The position numbers and the translations under genes are program-made. A DNA stretch of 6,559 bases from Kiritimatiellia bacterium (GTDB lineage Bacteria > Verrucomicrobiota > Kiritimatiellia > SLAD01), in contig SLCI01000231.1 in assembly GCA_007125875.1 (NCBI GenBank), positions 1 to 6,559 of the forward strand, given 5' to 3'. Below are positions 4,110-6,559 of the stretch, in pieces (within the stretch, counting starts at the first letter, position 1; each line of letters opens with the position of its first letter). The notes under the pieces were generated by a model. That model searched no databases and was not told where the DNA came from. It saw only the letters and a list, made by a program, of their open reading frames with translations.

Positions 4110-5477
4110 ATGGCAAAGAAATATTTACACATTATTGGTGGTGGCTTGGCCGGCAGCGAGGCGGCTTGGCAGGCGGCTGAACAAGGCGTATCGGTTCGGC
4201 TCTATGAAATGCGGCCACAACAACATACCGGCGCTCATCTGACGGGTGACTGTGCGGAACTGGTCTGTTCGAATTCACTCGGCTCGGACTTGGCGGATCG
4301 TGCTTCCGGCGTGTTGAAGGCGGAGATGCGTTTGATGGGCTCGCTCTTGATGCGCTGTGCAGATGCGTGTGCGGTGCCTGCTGGTGGCGCTTTGGCGGTG
4401 GATCGCTTGGCTTTTTCGGCGGAAGTGACTCGGCAGCTCGAAGGCCATCCGCGCGTTGAGATCATTCGCAAGGAGGTCACTGATATCCCGGACGAACCCA
4501 CCATCATTGCCAGTGGCCCTTTGACGTCCGACGACTTGGCGTCTTCGTTGGCGGCCTTTAGTGGCGATGAGCACCTCTACTTTTTCGACGCCATTTCGCC
4601 GATCGTTACAGCGGAATCGGTCAACATGGACATCGCCTTCCGAGCTTCGCGTTATGATCGCTCCGAGCAGAAAGATGGCGATTACATCAATTGCCCGCTA
4701 AATCGCGAGGAGTACGAACGATTTATCGAGGCCTTGCTGACCGCCGAACGTATTCCACTGCATACCTTCGAAATGATCATGGAACAAGGCGTTAAGGCGG
4801 GGGCCCATGAGTTCTTTGAGGGCTGTCTGCCGATCGAAATTCTAGCGGGTCGGGGCCGGGAAGCGTTGGCTTTTGGCCCGATGCGGCCCGTCGGCTTAAC
4901 GGATCCCCGCACGGGCCGTCGACCGTACGCAGCTTTACAGCTGCGCCAGGATAATCTTGCCGCGAGTCTCTATAATCTGGTCGGCTTCCAAACCAATTTA
5001 CGCTTTCCGGAGCAAAAGCGTGTGTTCAGCCTGATCCCCGGCTTGGAGGAAGCTGAGTACGAGCGATTCGGTCAAATGCACCGCAATACCTTTATTGCCT
5101 CACCGAAACTGCTCAATCCCACGCTGGAGTTCCGTCAGCGGGCGGGACTCTTCTGTGCGGGGCAACTGACTGGCGTAGAGGGCTATGCTGGAAACATCGC
5201 CACCGGCTTGCTGGCCGGGTTGAATGCTGCAAAGGCCATGCAAGGGGCTCCGCTACTATCCTTGCCACGCGTTACGATGCTGGGCGCCCTATGCCATTAC
5301 GTCACGCACGTGGAGATGAAAGACTTTCAGCCGATGAAAGCGAATTTCGGGATTCTGCCGCCACTGGAAGGCAAGCCTGTTCGGGGAAAGCGAGAACGCG
5401 CAGCACTTTATGCTCAACGCGCCATGCAGGAGCTGGAATCGTTTTGGAAGGAAGCACAGTATGCTCAATCGACATAA
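4110..5477 (+). CDS. trmFO: TrmFO, methylenetetrahydrofolate-tRNA-(uracil-54-C5-)-methyltransferase
   Basis: A cytoplasmic flavoprotein that uses 5,10-methylenetetrahydrofolate and FADH2/NAD(P)H to methylate U54 in the T loop of tRNA to ribothymidine. The 455-residue product has the FAD-binding HIIGGGLAGSEAAW at 7-20, the E-M-R-P motif at 33-36, and LTGDCAELVCSNSLGSD at 44-60 containing Cys53, the position of one catalytic cysteine (B. subtilis C53). FFEGCLPIE (235-243) has Cys239, the likely second one (C226 in B. subtilis, numbering from memory). GPLTSDDLA (136-144), YFFDAISPIV (157-166), PYAALQLRQDN (272-282), MHRNTFI (323-329), GQLTGVEGYAGNIATGLLAG (351-370) and FQPMKANFGILP (406-417) are all family hallmarks. 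Length is usual (about 435-470). The ATG at 4110 puts the FAD motif at its normal distance. An in-frame TTG at 3996 would add 38 residues encoded by the palindromic repeats and is unlikely. No Shine-Dalgarno is visible. It heads a three-gene overlapping cluster. Confidence 0.95.
   Translation: MAKKYLHIIGGGLAGSEAAWQAAEQGVSVRLYEMRPQQHTGAHLTGDCAELVCSNSLGSDLADRASGVLKAEMRLMGSLLMRCADACAVPAGGALAVDRLAFSAEVTRQLEGHPRVEIIRKEVTDIPDEPTIIASGPLTSDDLASSLAAFSGDEHLYFFDAISPIVTAESVNMDIAFRASRYDRSEQKDGDYINCPLNREEYERFIEALLTAERIPLHTFEMIMEQGVKAGAHEFFEGCLPIEILAGRGREALAFGPMRPVGLTDPRTGRRPYAALQLRQDNLAASLYNLVGFQTNLRFPEQKRVFSLIPGLEEAEYERFGQMHRNTFIASPKLLNPTLEFRQRAGLFCAGQLTGVEGYAGNIATGLLAGLNAAKAMQGAPLLSLPRVTMLGALCHYVTHVEMKDFQPMKANFGILPPLEGKPVRGKRERAALYAQRAMQELESFWKEAQYAQST
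5446..5452 (+). promoter_or_regulatory. Shine-Dalgarno of the M29-like gene
   Basis: GGAAGGA, 8 nt before the ATG at 5461 and inside the end of trmFO. It favours this start over the in-frame ATG at 5410, which would add 17 residues and lengthen the overlap. Confidence 0.7.
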
Positions 5478-6528
5478 ACTGATCGAAGATGTTTTTGCGC
5501 CAACATCCGAAGATGTGGTGCTCTTTATGATCGATGAACCCCACGATCGCGTCCCGGATCATCGCGATTGGCAGGAACGGCGTGAAATGGCGCAGGAATG
5601 GCATGAGTCTTTTAGCGCCTTTCAGGTCCGGCTACTGCCGATCTATCGCTATGCGGCTACTGGTGCGAATAACGGCGATTTGCCGGAATCCGGTCAGCTC
5701 GGCGATCAGGAACAACGTCTGGACGCTTTGCTGAATGAGGTCACTGTCATTGTGGCCATGACACAGTATTCCGCCACGGCTCCGCTATCGCGATTAATCC
5801 GTGCCCATTCCCCCTTGCGGGTAGCCAGTATGCCAGGCGTATTGCGGCGAATGGAAGATACTGCACTCGCTGCAGACTATCGCGAAGTTGCGCGGCGCAC
5901 ACATTTGTTCGCAAAAGAACTCACCGAAGCGGAAGCAGCGGAGGTGATCTTCAGCACGGGTGAGCGTTTATTCTTGGATTTACGTTACCGCACCGGTCAT
6001 GCAGATGATGGGCAATGTCACGGTGACAAACCGTTCCCGCTGATCAATTTGCCCAGCGGGGAAGCGTTCATTGTGCCATATGAAGGCGAACGTGAAGGGG
6101 AGCCGAGCCGTACGGAGGGCATCATACCGATGCTGGAGGAGGATGAGCTCTATCATTTGATCGTGAAAGAGAATCGAATTGTGGAAGTGCGCGGCGATGG
6201 CCCAGGCGCGCAGGCTTTTGCAATCTATCTGCGAGATGACCCCGCCCGAGCGAATATTGCTGAGTTGGGCCTCGGTTGTAATGACATGGCCGTGGTTCAA
6301 GGTGCCGTGATCGAGGACGAAAAGGCTGGGTTTCACTGGGCGTACGGGCGCAGCGAACACCTGGGCGGCACCGTCGGTCCCGACGCCTTCAAAAAGCCCG
6401 AAAACGTCGTACATCAAGACATCGTCTATGCACCCGCCTCTCCGATCGGTATTCAGCGGTGTACCCTGCACCTACCGGGCGATGAAGAGATCAATGTTAT
6501 CTTGGATAACGAGTATTTTTATGAGTGA
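5461..6528 (+). CDS. M29-family (aminopeptidase T/AmpS-like) metalloprotein
   Basis: The 355-residue product resembles the COG2309 family: clan of leucyl aminopeptidase T/AmpS, which remove N-terminal residues with a two-metal centre, plus relatives such as the ring-cleaving dioxygenase NicX. Residues about 1-160 form the N-terminal domain, with LLNEVTVIVAMTQYSATAPL (90-109) and RVASMPGVL (120-128) typical of it. The metal site appears complete: Glu201 in NLPSGEAF, Glu268 in IAELGLG, His292 in EDEKAGFHWAYG, and His318/Asp320 in VVHQDIVY. Order and spacing match the ligands described for T. thermophilus AmpT. The Tyr seven residues after the His292 equivalent in AmpT is Glu299 here. Glu268 argues against a NicX-type iron site, which as I recall has His there. 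No signal peptide, so probably cytoplasmic. It overlaps trmFO by 17 nt and the next gene by 8 nt, so is likely translationally coupled. Substrate cannot be told from sequence. Confidence 0.75.
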   Translation: MLNRHKLIEDVFAPTSEDVVLFMIDEPHDRVPDHRDWQERREMAQEWHESFSAFQVRLLPIYRYAATGANNGDLPESGQLGDQEQRLDALLNEVTVIVAMTQYSATAPLSRLIRAHSPLRVASMPGVLRRMEDTALAADYREVARRTHLFAKELTEAEAAEVIFSTGERLFLDLRYRTGHADDGQCHGDKPFPLINLPSGEAFIVPYEGEREGEPSRTEGIIPMLEEDELYHLIVKENRIVEVRGDGPGAQAFAIYLRDDPARANIAELGLGCNDMAVVQGAVIEDEKAGFHWAYGRSEHLGGTVGPDAFKKPENVVHQDIVYAPASPIGIQRCTLHLPGDEEINVILDNEYFYE

Positions 6529-6559
6529 AGCGGCAGGTTCGATCCTACCGCGTGGCCGA
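6521..6559 (+). CDS. Start of a third gene in the cluster (cut by window edge)
   Basis: An ATG at 6521 overlaps the last 8 nt of the M29-like gene (ATGAGTGA arrangement) and opens a frame that stays open to the edge: MSEAAGSILPRGR. The only Shine-Dalgarno-like element is a GAG at 6511-6513, so initiation probably depends on termination of the preceding gene. Thirteen residues are too few to assign a family. Confidence 0.5.
   Translation, partial: MSEAAGSILPRGR

Overview
The window holds one large surface-protein gene on the minus strand (positions 1-2658, running off the left edge), a repeat-rich stretch of about 1.45 kb with no intact gene (2659-4109), and a plus-strand cluster that starts with trmFO (4110-5477), continues with an M29-type metallopeptidase-like gene (5461-6528) and enters a third gene cut by the right edge (from 6521). 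Host inference: a Gram-negative bacterium, because the minus-strand protein has a signal peptide and an outer-membrane inverse-autotransporter barrel. The short intergenic palindromes (TTCCA/TGGAA units, REP-like hairpins, a GCGCC/GGCGC hairpin next to 'CACTCCAAA') resemble repeats I associate with Verrucomicrobiota/Kiritimatiellota (PVC group). That placement is from memory and is tentative.

Left part: the minus-strand gene encodes at least 886 residues: signal peptide, beta-barrel of the intimin/invasin 'inverse autotransporter' type, then a right-handed beta-helix passenger whose last visible part is built from asparagine-rich repeats that settle into exact 31-residue (93-nt) units. It is a probable adhesin or other surface-displayed protein. 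Its upstream region has a good Shine-Dalgarno and a 39-bp nested dyad over a possible promoter.

Middle part: 2773-3024 is a relic of an integron-type tyrosine recombinase, recognisable by the IntI-specific segment between the catalytic boxes but lacking all catalytic residues. From about 3020 to 3780 there are five REP-like hairpins whose stems covary (ATCTC/GAGAT, ATCCC/GGGAT, ACCTC/GAGGT, ATGTC/GACAT). Two of them sit in ~146-bp near-identical direct repeats. From 3868 to 4034 there are two copies of an 18-nt palindromic sequence 41 bp apart, then three TTCCA-N5-TGGAA palindromes spaced exactly 31 bp apart, just upstream of trmFO.

Right part: trmFO makes the folate/FAD-dependent enzyme that methylates U54 of tRNA. 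Its likely start has no Shine-Dalgarno and lies about 9 bases after a promoter-like -10 box, so a nearly leaderless message is possible. The next gene overlaps trmFO by 17 nt and the third overlaps the second by 8 nt, so the three are probably co-transcribed and translationally coupled. No functional link between tRNA methylation and the M29 protein is evident from the sequence.
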